Shown here: piece after piece, positions 47,210 to 56,425 of the stretch
Layout: every line of letters begins with the position of its first letter
Numbering within the stretch: position 1 is the first letter of the stretch
NCBI GenBank assembly: GCA_006844585.1
Contig: SPJM01000244.1
Span: 1-59,744 of the forward strand
Origin: Methylococcaceae bacterium
GTDB lineage: Bacteria > Pseudomonadota > Gammaproteobacteria > Methylococcales > Methylomonadaceae
Direction: 5' to 3'
Length of the DNA: 59,744 bases
Program-made: the position numbers and the translations under genes
The notes under the pieces: generated by a model
Seen by the model: the letters and a program-made list of their open reading frames with translations, nothing else
What the model was told of the DNA's origin: nothing
Database searches by the model: none

Positions 47210-48979
47210 TTGGATATGGATTTACTCATAGTCGTTAGCTTATTACTGCTCAGTTTAGGCATGTTGGTCAGTAATCGATTGCCCGCCGATGTTATATTGG
47301 CCGGCGCTTTGAGCATGTTGTTGATTGCCGGGGTGCTGACGCCGGTTGAAGCCTTGCAAGGTTTCGCCAATCCCGGGGTGGCGACGATAGGCGTGTTGTA
47401 TATCGTGGTGGCCGGGTTGCGAGAAACCGGTGCGATTATTTGGTTAAGCCGGTTATTATTGGGCCGACCGTCTCGATTGTTGACGGCTCAACTACGCTTA
47501 TTCTTACCAGTGGCGACCTTAAGCGTATTTATCAATAACAGTCCGGTAGTCGCGATGTTTATCGGCGCTGTTCAAGAGTGGTGTAAACGCAGCGGTTTTA
47601 AATCTTCTTTTTTGTTATTGCCCTTGAGCTATGCATCGATACTGGGCGGGACTTGTTCTTTAATCGGCACCAGCACCAATTTAATTGTTGACGGCTTAAT
47701 GCAGCAAAGCGGCTATCAAGGGTTTGGCTTGTTCGAGTTGGCGACGGTCGGCATTCCGCTAACCCTGATCGGTTGTTTTTACTTATTAATCGCCAGCCCT
47801 TGGATTTTGACCGACCGCACCGGCGCTATGGAAAATTTTGATCAAGTGCGTGAATATATGGTTGAAATGTGGGTGACGGCGGATTGCGAATTGGCCGGGA
47901 AAAGCATACAAGAGGCGGGGTTAAGACATTTGCCGGGGTTATTTCTGGTTGAGATTATACGCCAGGGTGAATTAATTCCGGTTGTTTCACCCAGTGTGAT
48001 TATTCAAAAACAAGATCGTTTGGTTTTTGCCGGCGCTGTCGATTCCGTTGTTGAATTAAGGCGTATAAAGGGCTTAGTCGTTGCCGAAAACCAATTGTTT
48101 AAATTGCAAGGTGAGCGCACCGAAAGACGTTTGTTCGAGGCGGTGATTTCCGCCGAGAGTCCATCGGTGGGCGTTAATGTCAGAAAGGGGCGTTTCAGGC
48201 ACCGCTATAATGCAGTTATCTTGTCCATTGCCCGAAACGGTCAGCGTTTAAAAGGAAAACTGGGCGATATTACCTTACAAGCAGGCGATACTTTATTAAT
48301 CGAGGCGGAAAAAGGTTTTATGTTCAAATTTCGTAACAGTCGCGATTTTTTATTGATTAGCCGCCTGGAAAACTCAGCGCAATTAAGGCATGAAAAAGCG
48401 CCGTGGGCGCTGGCGATTTTGTCCGCAATGGTGATGTTGATCGCCTTCAATGTGATGGGGATATTGCAGGCGGCCATATTAGCGGCTTTTGCATTGGCGG
48501 CCAGTCGTTGTTTAAGTTTGGAAGATATGCGCCGCAGCGTTGATATTAAAGTATTGTTGGTGATTGCCTGCGCCTTTGGATTAGGCGCGGCTGTGCAAAA
48601 AGTCGGGTTGGCGCAGATTATCGCTAATCAGGCTATTTTATGGGCGCAGAATGATCCCTGGTTGTTCATGATTTTGTTGTATGTTGCTACCGTCTTGTTA
48701 ACTGAAATGATTACCAATAACGCCGCTGCGATTGTCATGTTTCCGATAGCCAATATGGCGGCGGCTGCGTTGGGGGTCAGTGTAACGCCTTATGCGGTGA
48801 CCATCATGATTGCCGCCTCGGCCAGCTTTGTGACGCCGATCGGATATCAGACCAATTTGATGGTTTTGGGGCCGGGCGGCTATCAATTTACCGATTATAT
48901 TAAGCTGGGTTTGCCTTTAAGTTTAATTGTCGGTGTGATTGCTTTGAATCTGATTCCTGTGTTTTGGGCGTTGGCGTGA
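47210..48979 (+). CDS. SLC13/DASS-type permease with two TrkA-C domains
   Basis: A 589-residue inner-membrane transporter. Residues 1-205 and 390-589 hold hydrophobic helices with the family motifs NNSPVVAMFIGAVQEW and SLIGTSTNLIVDGLMQ. Repeated in the second half are MITNNAAAIVMFP and SFVTPIGYQTNLMV. Two TrkA-C regulatory domains lie between (about 210-380). Substrates in the family are sulfate, dicarboxylates or other anions; none can be chosen here. The start is either the TTG used here or the ATG two codons downstream. It follows gene 4 of the unknown system by 17 bp, so it may share its transcript. Confidence 0.87.
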   Translation: MDMDLLIVVSLLLLSLGMLVSNRLPADVILAGALSMLLIAGVLTPVEALQGFANPGVATIGVLYIVVAGLRETGAIIWLSRLLLGRPSRLLTAQLRLFLPVATLSVFINNSPVVAMFIGAVQEWCKRSGFKSSFLLLPLSYASILGGTCSLIGTSTNLIVDGLMQQSGYQGFGLFELATVGIPLTLIGCFYLLIASPWILTDRTGAMENFDQVREYMVEMWVTADCELAGKSIQEAGLRHLPGLFLVEIIRQGELIPVVSPSVIIQKQDRLVFAGAVDSVVELRRIKGLVVAENQLFKLQGERTERRLFEAVISAESPSVGVNVRKGRFRHRYNAVILSIARNGQRLKGKLGDITLQAGDTLLIEAEKGFMFKFRNSRDFLLISRLENSAQLRHEKAPWALAILSAMVMLIAFNVMGILQAAILAAFALAASRCLSLEDMRRSVDIKVLLVIACAFGLGAAVQKVGLAQIIANQAILWAQNDPWLFMILLYVATVLLTEMITNNAAAIVMFPIANMAAAALGVSVTPYAVTIMIAASASFVTPIGYQTNLMVLGPGGYQFTDYIKLGLPLSLIVGVIALNLIPVFWALA

Positions 48980-49042
48980 TAACTGCTTATTATTTTAATG
49001 AGGTTTGACTACTGTATTTTGATTTTTTTGGAGAGACATCTG

Positions 49043-49606
49043 ATGAAACGTTTATTAATGCTTTTGTTTGTTGTAACACAGAGTGCTACTGTATTAGCAA
49101 TGGATTCGTATACCATTGATTCGAGACATACATTCCCAGGCTTTGAAATTGATCATTTGGGTTTTTCAACTCAGCGAGGACGTTTTAATTCCACTCGCGG
49201 CAATTTAAAAATGGATCCGGAAAAAGGCAAGGGTTCTTTGCAGGTGGAAGTGGATGCTGCTTCAATAAGCACCGGTTTGGAAGAGTTGGAAGCTCATCTG
49301 CGCGGTGAGGATTTTTTTGATGTTCAGCAATATCCTAAAATTGTGTACCAATCGACGAAACTGGTTTTTGAAAAAGAGAAACTGGTTGAAGTGCAAGGCT
49401 TATTGACGATGCGCGGGCAAACCCACCGGGTCGATCTTAAGGTTGACCATTTTTACTGTGGGCGTCATTTTAAAACTTTAAAATATGTGTGCGGCGCGAA
49501 TGCCAGCGGCGCATTGAAGCGTTCTGATTTCGGCGTTGATAAATACACGCCGTTTTTGGCGGATAAAGTTAAAATTGTAATACAAGTTGAGGCTATTAAA
49601 GATTGA
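49043..49606 (+). CDS. YceI-family periplasmic protein
   Basis: A 187-residue exported lipocalin-like protein that binds polyisoprenoids in characterised members. Signal peptide MKRLLMLLFVVTQSATVLA is followed by MDSYTIDSRHTFPGFEIDHLGFSTQRGRFN, the conserved YceI start. GGAGAG lies 8 bp before the ATG, which is preferred over one 15 codons upstream. Two cysteines late in the mature protein (FYCGRHFKTLKYVCG) may pair. Confidence 0.92.
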   Translation: MKRLLMLLFVVTQSATVLAMDSYTIDSRHTFPGFEIDHLGFSTQRGRFNSTRGNLKMDPEKGKGSLQVEVDAASISTGLEELEAHLRGEDFFDVQQYPKIVYQSTKLVFEKEKLVEVQGLLTMRGQTHRVDLKVDHFYCGRHFKTLKYVCGANASGALKRSDFGVDKYTPFLADKVKIVIQVEAIKD

Positions 49607-49612
49607 TTTCTT

Positions 49613-50161
49613 CTATTCCCATAGCTTGTTCAAATTAAAACTATGTTGACTAAACGGTTCAGCGCAAACCGTGTCGTTGTCTTTTAGGCTTTGATCCAGA
49701 AACCAACGAGCTTGTTGTAGCTGATAGACTTCCAGAGTTTTAAGCAGCGGGTCAATCAGCCATAAATAGGCGACGCCGAGTTCAGCGTAAACAGGCATTT
49801 TTTCACAACGATCAATTTTGGCTGTGCCGGGCGATAAGATTTCACAAATCCAATCCGGCGCAATTTCGAACCAGGCGGTTTCCGGTAACTGCGGCAGTCG
49901 CTGTTTGCGCCACCCGGCTAAGTCAGGTACTAAAATATGATTGTCGAGATGGAGCTCGGGTTCGTCAAGAATCCACCAACCATCATCTTTTTTGTGGAAA
50001 GATTGGAATAATTCAGCGCCCAGGGCTGAGCTGGTGAGAGTGTGTTTTGGAGCTGGGCGGGGCTGAACCAGTAATCGACCGTTAATAATTTCGCCGATTT
50101 TATGGGCCGGTAAGTTTAATATGTCTTGGTAATCAGGGAGTTTAAGCGCCGGTTCAGTCAT
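49613..50161 (-). CDS. Uma2-family (DUF820) nuclease-fold protein
   Basis: A 182-residue protein with the PD-(D/E)XK-like Uma2 layout: EIINGRLLVQPRPAPKHTLTSSALG, then ILVPDLAGWRKQRLP (the PD motif) and DWICEILSPGTAKIDRCEKMPVYAELGVAYLWLIDP (the ExLSP...K motif). These proteins are abundant in cyanobacteria and some proteobacteria; biological role is unknown. It converges with yceI, separated by 6 bp. Confidence 0.9.
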   Translation of the reverse strand: MTEPALKLPDYQDILNLPAHKIGEIINGRLLVQPRPAPKHTLTSSALGAELFQSFHKKDDGWWILDEPELHLDNHILVPDLAGWRKQRLPQLPETAWFEIAPDWICEILSPGTAKIDRCEKMPVYAELGVAYLWLIDPLLKTLEVYQLQQARWFLDQSLKDNDTVCAEPFSQHSFNLNKLWE

Positions 50162-50357
50162 CGTAAGGCCTGTTTAACTATCTGGTTTGCTTTAATTTAT
50201 CATGATTAAGCGGGGATCAATCAATTTTTTAGCAGAGCGTTAAGCTTTTTTTACTCAACTGTCCAATGCTATGAAACACAGTCGATTCAAGCGTCAACAT
50301 TCAAAAGCTATTTAAAACGGTGTAAAATATGAAGTTTTTAATTCTCGGAGATATTGA

Positions 50358-51368
50358 ATGCATAACGTCACGTTAATTAAAGGTGATGGCATCGGCCCTT
50401 CCATTATGGAGGCCGCCGTGAAAGTCATAGATGCATCAGGCGCTAAAATTAACTGGTTTGAGGCGGAAGCCGGGATGGGGGCTTATGAAAAACTGGGTAC
50501 GCCTTTGCCGGAAGCAACGATGGCGTCTATTGAGAATACGCGGGTAGCATTTAAAGGTCCGTTGACAACTCAGGTGGGCAGTGGTTTTAGAAGCATTAAT
50601 GTCGAGCTGAGAAAACGTTATGATTTGTTCGCCAATGTGCGTCCGGCGAAAAGCTGGCCCGGCGTGAAAACCCGTTTTGAAGATGTCGATATTGTGATTG
50701 TGAGGGAAAATACCGAAGGACTCTATTCCGGATTGGAGCATTATTTAACCCGCAAAAAAGATATTGCTGAGAGTTTGGCGGTGGTGACTCGGGAGGGTTC
50801 TGAACGGGTTATCCAACATGCTTTTCAATATGCCCGAGAGAATAACCGTAAAAAGGTGACGGTTTGTCATAAAGCTAATATTTTGAAATATACTCAAGGC
50901 TTGTTTTTAGAAGCAGCGCGCGATGTCGCTAAGCAATTCTCCGATATTGAATTTGATGAAAAGATTATTGATGCGGCATGTATGCATATGGTGATGGATC
51001 CGCAGCAATTTGACGTGGTGGTCTGCACTAATATGTTTGGCGATATTTTATCGGATTTGACCGCCGGTCTGGTGGGTGGTTTGGGATTGATTCCGGGCGC
51101 TAATATCGGTCATGACGCCGCCTTGTTTGAGGCTGTACACGGCAGTGCGCCGGATATTACCGGGAAAAATATCGCTAATCCGACTGCGGTGATGATGGCC
51201 GGGGTCATGATGCTGAATTATTTGGGTGAATCTGAAGCCGCTCAGCGAATGAAAACGGCGATAGAAACAGTGATTACCGCTGGCGTAACAGTAACGCCGG
51301 ATTTGAATCCGAGTTCAAAAACCGGCACAGTGGAAATGGGGCAGGCAATTATTGACGCCATGCAATAG
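50358..51368 (+). CDS. NAD-dependent isocitrate dehydrogenase
   Basis: A 336-residue member of the isocitrate/isopropylmalate dehydrogenase family, oxidising isocitrate to 2-oxoglutarate in the TCA cycle. Key segments are GDGIGPSIMEAAVKV, RSINVELRKRYDLFANVRPAKS (substrate arginines), VRENTEGLYSG, CHKANILKYTQG and FDVVVCTNMFGDILSDL (metal aspartates). EAVHGSAPDITGKNIANPTA follows. Length and sequence resemble the short NAD-specific enzymes of methanotrophs and mitochondria, not the 416-residue E. coli Icd. CTCGGAGA precedes the ATG. Proximity to acnB supports the TCA role. A homoisocitrate or isopropylmalate role is less likely. Confidence 0.88.
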   Translation: MHNVTLIKGDGIGPSIMEAAVKVIDASGAKINWFEAEAGMGAYEKLGTPLPEATMASIENTRVAFKGPLTTQVGSGFRSINVELRKRYDLFANVRPAKSWPGVKTRFEDVDIVIVRENTEGLYSGLEHYLTRKKDIAESLAVVTREGSERVIQHAFQYARENNRKKVTVCHKANILKYTQGLFLEAARDVAKQFSDIEFDEKIIDAACMHMVMDPQQFDVVVCTNMFGDILSDLTAGLVGGLGLIPGANIGHDAALFEAVHGSAPDITGKNIANPTAVMMAGVMMLNYLGESEAAQRMKTAIETVITAGVTVTPDLNPSSKTGTVEMGQAIIDAMQ

Positions 51369-51387
51369 CATTTGAAATTAATTGCGC

Positions 51388-51873
51388 TTATCGACTTAAT
51401 GCATTTTGTTCTTGAAAGACGCTGCTTTTTTGGATTTGATCGAATAAAGAGAAAATGAGTTGTTTTTCCTGCTCAATCACTCTTTCCCTTAACTCATAAG
51501 GGTAGTGCGTGGTGCAGGCGGCGGCGATATCCAGGCATTGTTCCATGATGGCTTCATATTTGCTGCTTGGATGATTATGATCGTGAAATAATTCGGTTAG
51601 CGCCTTTAATAAATGCGGATTGGGACGGCGATGGGCGAACCGATCCAAAAAACTGTTGGCGTCTTCTACCGATATGCTCAAGTCGTTAATATGCTGATCC
51701 ATTTGAGCGATATGGTCAATTACGAATTGATAAAGCAATCTTAATTCGCCTTGTTGATTTTGACCATCAGCCCAGATCATGTTAATAACGGGAATGAGAT
51801 CTAAAAAAAAGAAGTCCGCCTCTTGAAGATCAAACTGGTTTTTTAATTGGTCAAATTTCTCTGCCGGAATCAT
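51388..51873 (-). CDS. TerB-like helical protein
   Basis: A 161-residue all-helical acidic protein. DLIPVINMIWADGQNQQGELRLLYQFV matches the first two helices of TerB-like domains, where an acidic cluster can bind metal ions. No signal peptide. It lies between convergent NAD-IDH and divergent acnB genes. The function is unknown. TerB domains occur in tellurite resistance, but no other ter gene is here. Confidence 0.7.
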   Translation of the reverse strand: MIPAEKFDQLKNQFDLQEADFFFLDLIPVINMIWADGQNQQGELRLLYQFVIDHIAQMDQHINDLSISVEDANSFLDRFAHRRPNPHLLKALTELFHDHNHPSSKYEAIMEQCLDIAAACTTHYPYELRERVIEQEKQLIFSLFDQIQKSSVFQEQNALSR

Positions 51874-52002
51874 GTGATAAGCTGGTAAAAAGTCGATGAG
51901 TTAAATCCCATAGCAAAAGTATAGCATTGCATTCATACTCTACCAATGATCGGTAGGACTTCGCTTGTGAATTCTTGAATAAATCTCTACAGGACATTAA
52001 TA

Positions 52003-54561
52003 ATGTTAGAACAATATAGACAACATGTGGCTGAACGCGGCGAACAAGGCATCGCGCCTAAGCCCTTAGACGCCGACCAGGTGGCGGCTTTGGTTGAATT
52101 GATTAAGCAGCCGCCGACGGGCGAGGAAGCTTTTTTATTGGATTTGCTCAGCAATCGTGTTCCGGCCGGCGTTGATGATGCGGCTTATGTGAAGGCCGGT
52201 TTTTTGGCGGCTGTCGCCAAGGGAGAAGCGGCTTCGCCTGTTTTAAGTCCTGAACAAGCAACCCGGTTATTGGGTACCATGTTAGGCGGCTATAATATTG
52301 CGCCGTTGATTGAGCTATTGGATAACAATGCGTTGGCGCCGTTAGCGGTTGAAGCCTTGTCGCATACTTTATTGGTATTTGATGCTTTTCATGATGTGCA
52401 GGAGAAAGCCGATGCCGGAAATGCTTATGCCGCTCAGGTGTTGCAGTCTTGGGCCGATGCTGAATGGTTTACCGCCAAACCGGAGGTTGCGGAAAAATTG
52501 ACAGTCACGGTTTTTAAAGTCACCGGCGAAACCAATACCGATGATTTGTCGCCGGCGCCGGATGCCTGGTCGCGCCCGGATATTCCTCTGCATGCCAAAG
52601 CAATGTTGAAAATTCCGCGAGAGGGAATCAGCAATGCTGTCGATCAGGTTGAGGAGCTTAAGCAAAAAGGTTTTCCCGTTGCTTATGTCGGTGATGTGGT
52701 AGGCACCGGTTCTTCCCGTAAATCAGCGACTAATTCTGTTTTGTGGCATATGGGCGATGATATTCCTTACATCCCTAATAAGCGAGCAGGCGGCGTTTGT
52801 ATCGGCGGGAAAATTGCGCCTATATTCTTCAATACGATGGAAGATTCCGGGGCTTTGCCGTTTGAATGCGATGTCGCTCAAATGAATATGGGCGATGTGA
52901 TTGATATTTATCCGCACGAAGGTTTGGTTAAGCGTCATGATAGCGATGAAGTTCTTTGCGAATTTTCTTTAAAAACCAACGTTATTCTGGATGAAGTGCG
53001 AGCGGGTGGACGCATTCCGCTCATTATCGGACGAGGACTCACTGAAAAAGCGCGGCAAGCTTTAGGTTTGCAGCCTAGCGATGTATTCAACAAGCCTGTA
53101 GCGAAAGAGGATAGCGGCAAAGGTTATACCTTGGCCCAGAAAATGGTGGGGCAGGCTTGCGGCGTAGAGGGCATAAGAGCGGGTACTTATTGTGAGCCGA
53201 AAATGACTACGGTGGGTTCGCAAGACACCACCGGGCCGATGACGCGCGATGAATTAAAAGATTTGGCTTGTTTAGGTTTTTCGGCTGATCTGGTGATGCA
53301 ATCATTTTGCCATACGGCGGCGTATCCTAAACCGGTTGATGTGGAAACGCAGCATACTTTGCCCGGTTTTATTATGAATCGCGGCGGGGTTTCTCTAAGA
53401 CCCGGCGACGGCGTGATACATTCCTGGTTGAACAGAATGTTGCTGCCGGATACAGTCGGCACCGGCGGTGATTCACATACCCGTTTTCCGATCGGTATTT
53501 CCTTCCCGGCCGGTTCCGGTTTGGTGGCTTTTGCGGCGGCGACCGGCGTGATGCCGCTGGATATGCCGGAGTCTGTTTTAGTGCGTTTTAGCGGTGAAAT
53601 GCAACCCGGCATCACTTTGCGCGACTTAGTGAATTCGATTCCTTACGCGGCGATACAGCGAGGTTTGTTGACTGTTGAAAAGAAAGGTAAGAAAAACGTC
53701 TTTTCCGGTCGCATTCTGGAAATTGAAGGCTTGCCGGATCTGAAAGTCGAGCAGGCTTTTGAATTATCCGACGCCTCCGCCGAGCGTTCTGCAGGCGGCT
53801 GTACGATTCGCTTGGGCGAGGAGCCGATTCGCGAATATTTAAGCTCTAATATTACTTTATTGAAGTGGATGATTGCCGAAGGCTACGGCGATGCGCGCAC
53901 TTTAAAACGCCGCATAGAAAGCATGGAGTCGTGGTTGGCTGAACCGGCGTTAATGGAGCCGGACGCAGATGCTGAGTATTTTGAGATTATTGATATTAAT
54001 ATGAGTGAAATCAAAGAGCCGATTTTAGCCTGCCCGAATGATCCTGATGACGTGAAAACTCTGTCTGAATTGGCGGGCACCCAGATTGATGAGGTCTTTA
54101 TTGGCTCATGTATGACCAATATCGGTCATTTCCGAGCGGCGGGCAAATTATTGCAACAGCAAAGCGGGGAGTTGCCGACTCGTTTGTGGGTTGCGCCGCC
54201 GACCAAAATGGATCAAACGCAATTGACCGAGGAAGGCTATTACAGTACTTTCGGCAAAGTAGGCGCCCGCACCGAAATGCCGGGCTGTTCATTATGTATG
54301 GGCAATCAGGCCAGAGTGGCGGAAAATTCTACAGTGGTTTCCACGTCTACGCGTAACTTTCCAAATCGCTTGGGTAACGGCGCCAATGTTTACTTGGCTT
54401 CAGCCGAATTAGCCGCTGTTTGTTCTTTATTGGGTAAGATTCCCTCCTTTGATGAGTATATGCAGTATGCTGATTCTTTGAGCGACTCTGCTGAAGATAC
54501 CTATCGCTATTTGAATTTTGATCAAATAGAAACCTATCAAGAAAAGGCCGAGAAAGTTTAA
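52003..54561 (+). CDS. acnB: Bifunctional aconitate hydratase 2 / 2-methylisocitrate dehydratase
   Basis: An 852-residue aconitase B interconverting citrate and isocitrate. The N-terminal HEAT-like domain ([34 protein letters not shown]) is specific to AcnB. The [4Fe-4S] ligands appear in [23 protein letters not shown] region and in [17 protein letters not shown] and [11 protein letters not shown]. Length is close to E. coli AcnB (865). It follows the NAD-IDH gene on the same strand with the TerB-like gene in between. Confidence 0.97.
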   Translation: MLEQYRQHVAERGEQGIAPKPLDADQVAALVELIKQPPTGEEAFLLDLLSNRVPAGVDDAAYVKAGFLAAVAKGEAASPVLSPEQATRLLGTMLGGYNIAPLIELLDNNALAPLAVEALSHTLLVFDAFHDVQEKADAGNAYAAQVLQSWADAEWFTAKPEVAEKLTVTVFKVTGETNTDDLSPAPDAWSRPDIPLHAKAMLKIPREGISNAVDQVEELKQKGFPVAYVGDVVGTGSSRKSATNSVLWHMGDDIPYIPNKRAGGVCIGGKIAPIFFNTMEDSGALPFECDVAQMNMGDVIDIYPHEGLVKRHDSDEVLCEFSLKTNVILDEVRAGGRIPLIIGRGLTEKARQALGLQPSDVFNKPVAKEDSGKGYTLAQKMVGQACGVEGIRAGTYCEPKMTTVGSQDTTGPMTRDELKDLACLGFSADLVMQSFCHTAAYPKPVDVETQHTLPGFIMNRGGVSLRPGDGVIHSWLNRMLLPDTVGTGGDSHTRFPIGISFPAGSGLVAFAAATGVMPLDMPESVLVRFSGEMQPGITLRDLVNSIPYAAIQRGLLTVEKKGKKNVFSGRILEIEGLPDLKVEQAFELSDASAERSAGGCTIRLGEEPIREYLSSNITLLKWMIAEGYGDARTLKRRIESMESWLAEPALMEPDADAEYFEIIDINMSEIKEPILACPNDPDDVKTLSELAGTQIDEVFIGSCMTNIGHFRAAGKLLQQQSGELPTRLWVAPPTKMDQTQLTEEGYYSTFGKVGARTEMPGCSLCMGNQARVAENSTVVSTSTRNFPNRLGNGANVYLASAELAAVCSLLGKIPSFDEYMQYADSLSDSAEDTYRYLNFDQIETYQEKAEKV

Positions 54562-54603
54562 GATTGTTGAATAGTAAGAACTAAACTTCGTGCGGTTAAG
54601 GTT

Positions 54604-54645
54604 GCGGTTTTTTATCGGTAAAATAATATCTCGCTATAAAACCGG
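54604..54645. repeat. Short inverted repeat, possible remnant of the 16885-17054 element
   Basis: GCGGTTTTTTATCG at 54604-54617 and CGCTATAAAACCGG at 54632-54645 are inverted arms separated by 14 bp. The outer sequences match the two outer ends of the larger element (GGTTTTCTATCGG and CTCGCTATAAAATCC). This looks like an internally deleted copy and may also act as an acnB terminator. Confidence 0.5.
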
Positions 54646-54707
54646 CGCCCGTTGCCGCGCGATGTATATCACTTTGCAATGTCGACAGCTTTATTGATCA
54701 AATTGGC

Positions 54708-55841
54708 ATGCTAAAAAAATTTTTTGCGCGTTCAAAAAAAGTTGTTCCCCAGGAAACCTTGGCCTTGGAGCCAGTTGTTGATTTAAAAGCACAATATCGC
54801 TCCGATTTGAAATTAAAAGGATTTGTCGCCGATTCATATCAATTGGCTGTTTTGGAATATCTGCAAGATTTACTGGCGGTAATCAGGTTGCGGCAATCTG
54901 ATTTAAACCTTGTTCAAGCAAGGCACGCCGTCAAACATTTATATATATACGGCGGTGTTGGTCACGGTAAATCCATGTTGATGGATATTTTTTTTCAGGC
55001 CTGCCCGATAGAGAAAAAACGGCGCGTGCATTTTCATGCCTTCATGAAAGAAGTGCATGAGTTTTTTCATCAACTGGAACCCTCTCAGCGACATAATAAA
55101 GTGGAGCGCTTGGTCAATGAAATCAGTCGTTCCGTCGAAGTGTTATGTTTCGATGAGTTGCATATTACCGATATTGCCGATGCAATGATTATAGAGAGAC
55201 TATTTCGTTGTTTATCCGCGAAAGAAATCATTATCATTATGACTTCAAACCGGCAGCCGCCGGATTTATATAAAGGCGGCGTATTGCGGGATCAGTTATT
55301 GGGGTTTGTCGATTTTTTGCAAACGCATTCGGAAATTGTTGAGCTTAAAGGGGATATTGATTATCGAACGCTAAACAATGAAAAAGCGGAGCAGCGTTAT
55401 TATTTTCCATTGAATAATAGCAGCGAAGATTTTATTTTACACAGTTTTCTGGCGCATAGTCGGGCGGATAAATTAACGCCGGGCTCAATACAAGTTTATG
55501 GGCGTACCGTTAAATTTAATGCTGTTCATAAAGATGTTTTATTAACTTCTTTTGCCCAGCTTTGCCAGAAAAATTTGGCGGCTGCGGATTATTTAAAAAT
55601 CGCTGAAAGTTTTAAGATCGTCGTGATGTCGGGCGTTCCTGTATTGACTCCTGAACGCAGTCATCATGCTAAACGTTTTGAAACCTTGATTGATGCGCTA
55701 TATGAGCATAAAGTATTATTTATTTGTAGTGCGGAAGCGCCGCCGACTACACTCTATTTACACGGTGAAGGCTCGTTTGAGTTTCAACGTACAGTTTCGC
55801 GGTTAATGGAGATGCAGGCGGATACTTATCCAGGATCCTGA
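54708..55841 (+). CDS. zapE: ZapE cell-division ATPase (AFG1-like)
   Basis: A 377-residue P-loop ATPase associated with FtsZ-ring constriction under stress. Walker A is GGVGHGKS at residues 82-89, and Walker B is VLCFDELHITDIADAMI. TSNRQPPDLYKGGVLRDQLLGFVDFLQ is the conserved AFG1 sensor region. Length agrees with E. coli ZapE (375). Confidence 0.95.
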   Translation: MLKKFFARSKKVVPQETLALEPVVDLKAQYRSDLKLKGFVADSYQLAVLEYLQDLLAVIRLRQSDLNLVQARHAVKHLYIYGGVGHGKSMLMDIFFQACPIEKKRRVHFHAFMKEVHEFFHQLEPSQRHNKVERLVNEISRSVEVLCFDELHITDIADAMIIERLFRCLSAKEIIIIMTSNRQPPDLYKGGVLRDQLLGFVDFLQTHSEIVELKGDIDYRTLNNEKAEQRYYFPLNNSSEDFILHSFLAHSRADKLTPGSIQVYGRTVKFNAVHKDVLLTSFAQLCQKNLAAADYLKIAESFKIVVMSGVPVLTPERSHHAKRFETLIDALYEHKVLFICSAEAPPTTLYLHGEGSFEFQRTVSRLMEMQADTYPGS

Positions 55842-55880
55842 GAGTGTTAATTTTCGTTCTTGGAATGATAGGAGTTGTTT

Positions 55881-55961
55881 ATGAAATGGTGGTTTATTAT
55901 TTTTGTGTTTATGATTAATCCTGCATACGGAATAGCATTTAAATGTAAAAAAAAACGGTAA
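55881..55961 (+). pseudogene. Broken mini-gene resembling DUF4124 proteins
   Basis: A good ribosome site (ATAGGAG) precedes an ATG opening MKWWFIIFVFMINPAYG, a signal-peptide-like sequence, then IAFKCKKKR and a stop after a run of nine A. If one A is removed, the frame continues as KCKKNGKTHYQQWQ and stops at 55986, resembling the YKC/W..NGK.HYS core of DUF4124 proteins. Even so it would be very short. The gene is probably decayed, or the homopolymer length is a sequencing error or a slippage site. It overlaps the PilZ gene in the shifted frame. Confidence 0.5.
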
Positions 55962-55976
55962 AACGCATTATCAACA

Positions 55977-56333
55977 ATGGCAATAGAAAAACGTTCACAT
56001 CAAAGATTTGTCCCGGAAGGGTTGTTGGCCGATATTAAAATTATAGCTGCACAAAGCGGCGTTATTCAGATTACTCAAGGCGTCGTGATGGATATGAGTT
56101 ATACCGGCATTAGGATACATTTATTAACGCCACTGTCTTTGGAAATCGGTTCACTGCAAATAAAAATAACCTTAACTATGCCTGAATCCGGCATCCCAAT
56201 AACAATTAACGGTATGATAAAAAGAATTTCTGATGATATCGAATTGGGTTGCTATTTCGGAAATAATCACCTTGAAAATGATTTGGATCCGTTAATGTTT
56301 GAGTGTGTTAAACTGGTCAAAATTCCTCGTTAA
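55977..56333 (+). CDS. PilZ-domain protein
   Basis: A 118-residue single-domain protein with the c-di-GMP binding signature: RSHQRF near residues 5-10 (RxxxR type) and DMSYTGIRI near 39-47 (D/NxSxxG). No other domain is present. It is likely a c-di-GMP effector of motility or polysaccharide production, fitting the exosortase-linked PrsK/PrsR genes that follow. Confidence 0.87.
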   Translation: MAIEKRSHQRFVPEGLLADIKIIAAQSGVIQITQGVVMDMSYTGIRIHLLTPLSLEIGSLQIKITLTMPESGIPITINGMIKRISDDIELGCYFGNNHLENDLDPLMFECVKLVKIPR

Positions 56334-56425
56334 CTCAATAATTTCTTTTTGATGGCATGGTTTTTCAAAAGGTGTTTTATTCTGACGGGTTGATTTTAGC
56401 GTTAGACTGAGAAGCCAAATGGACT

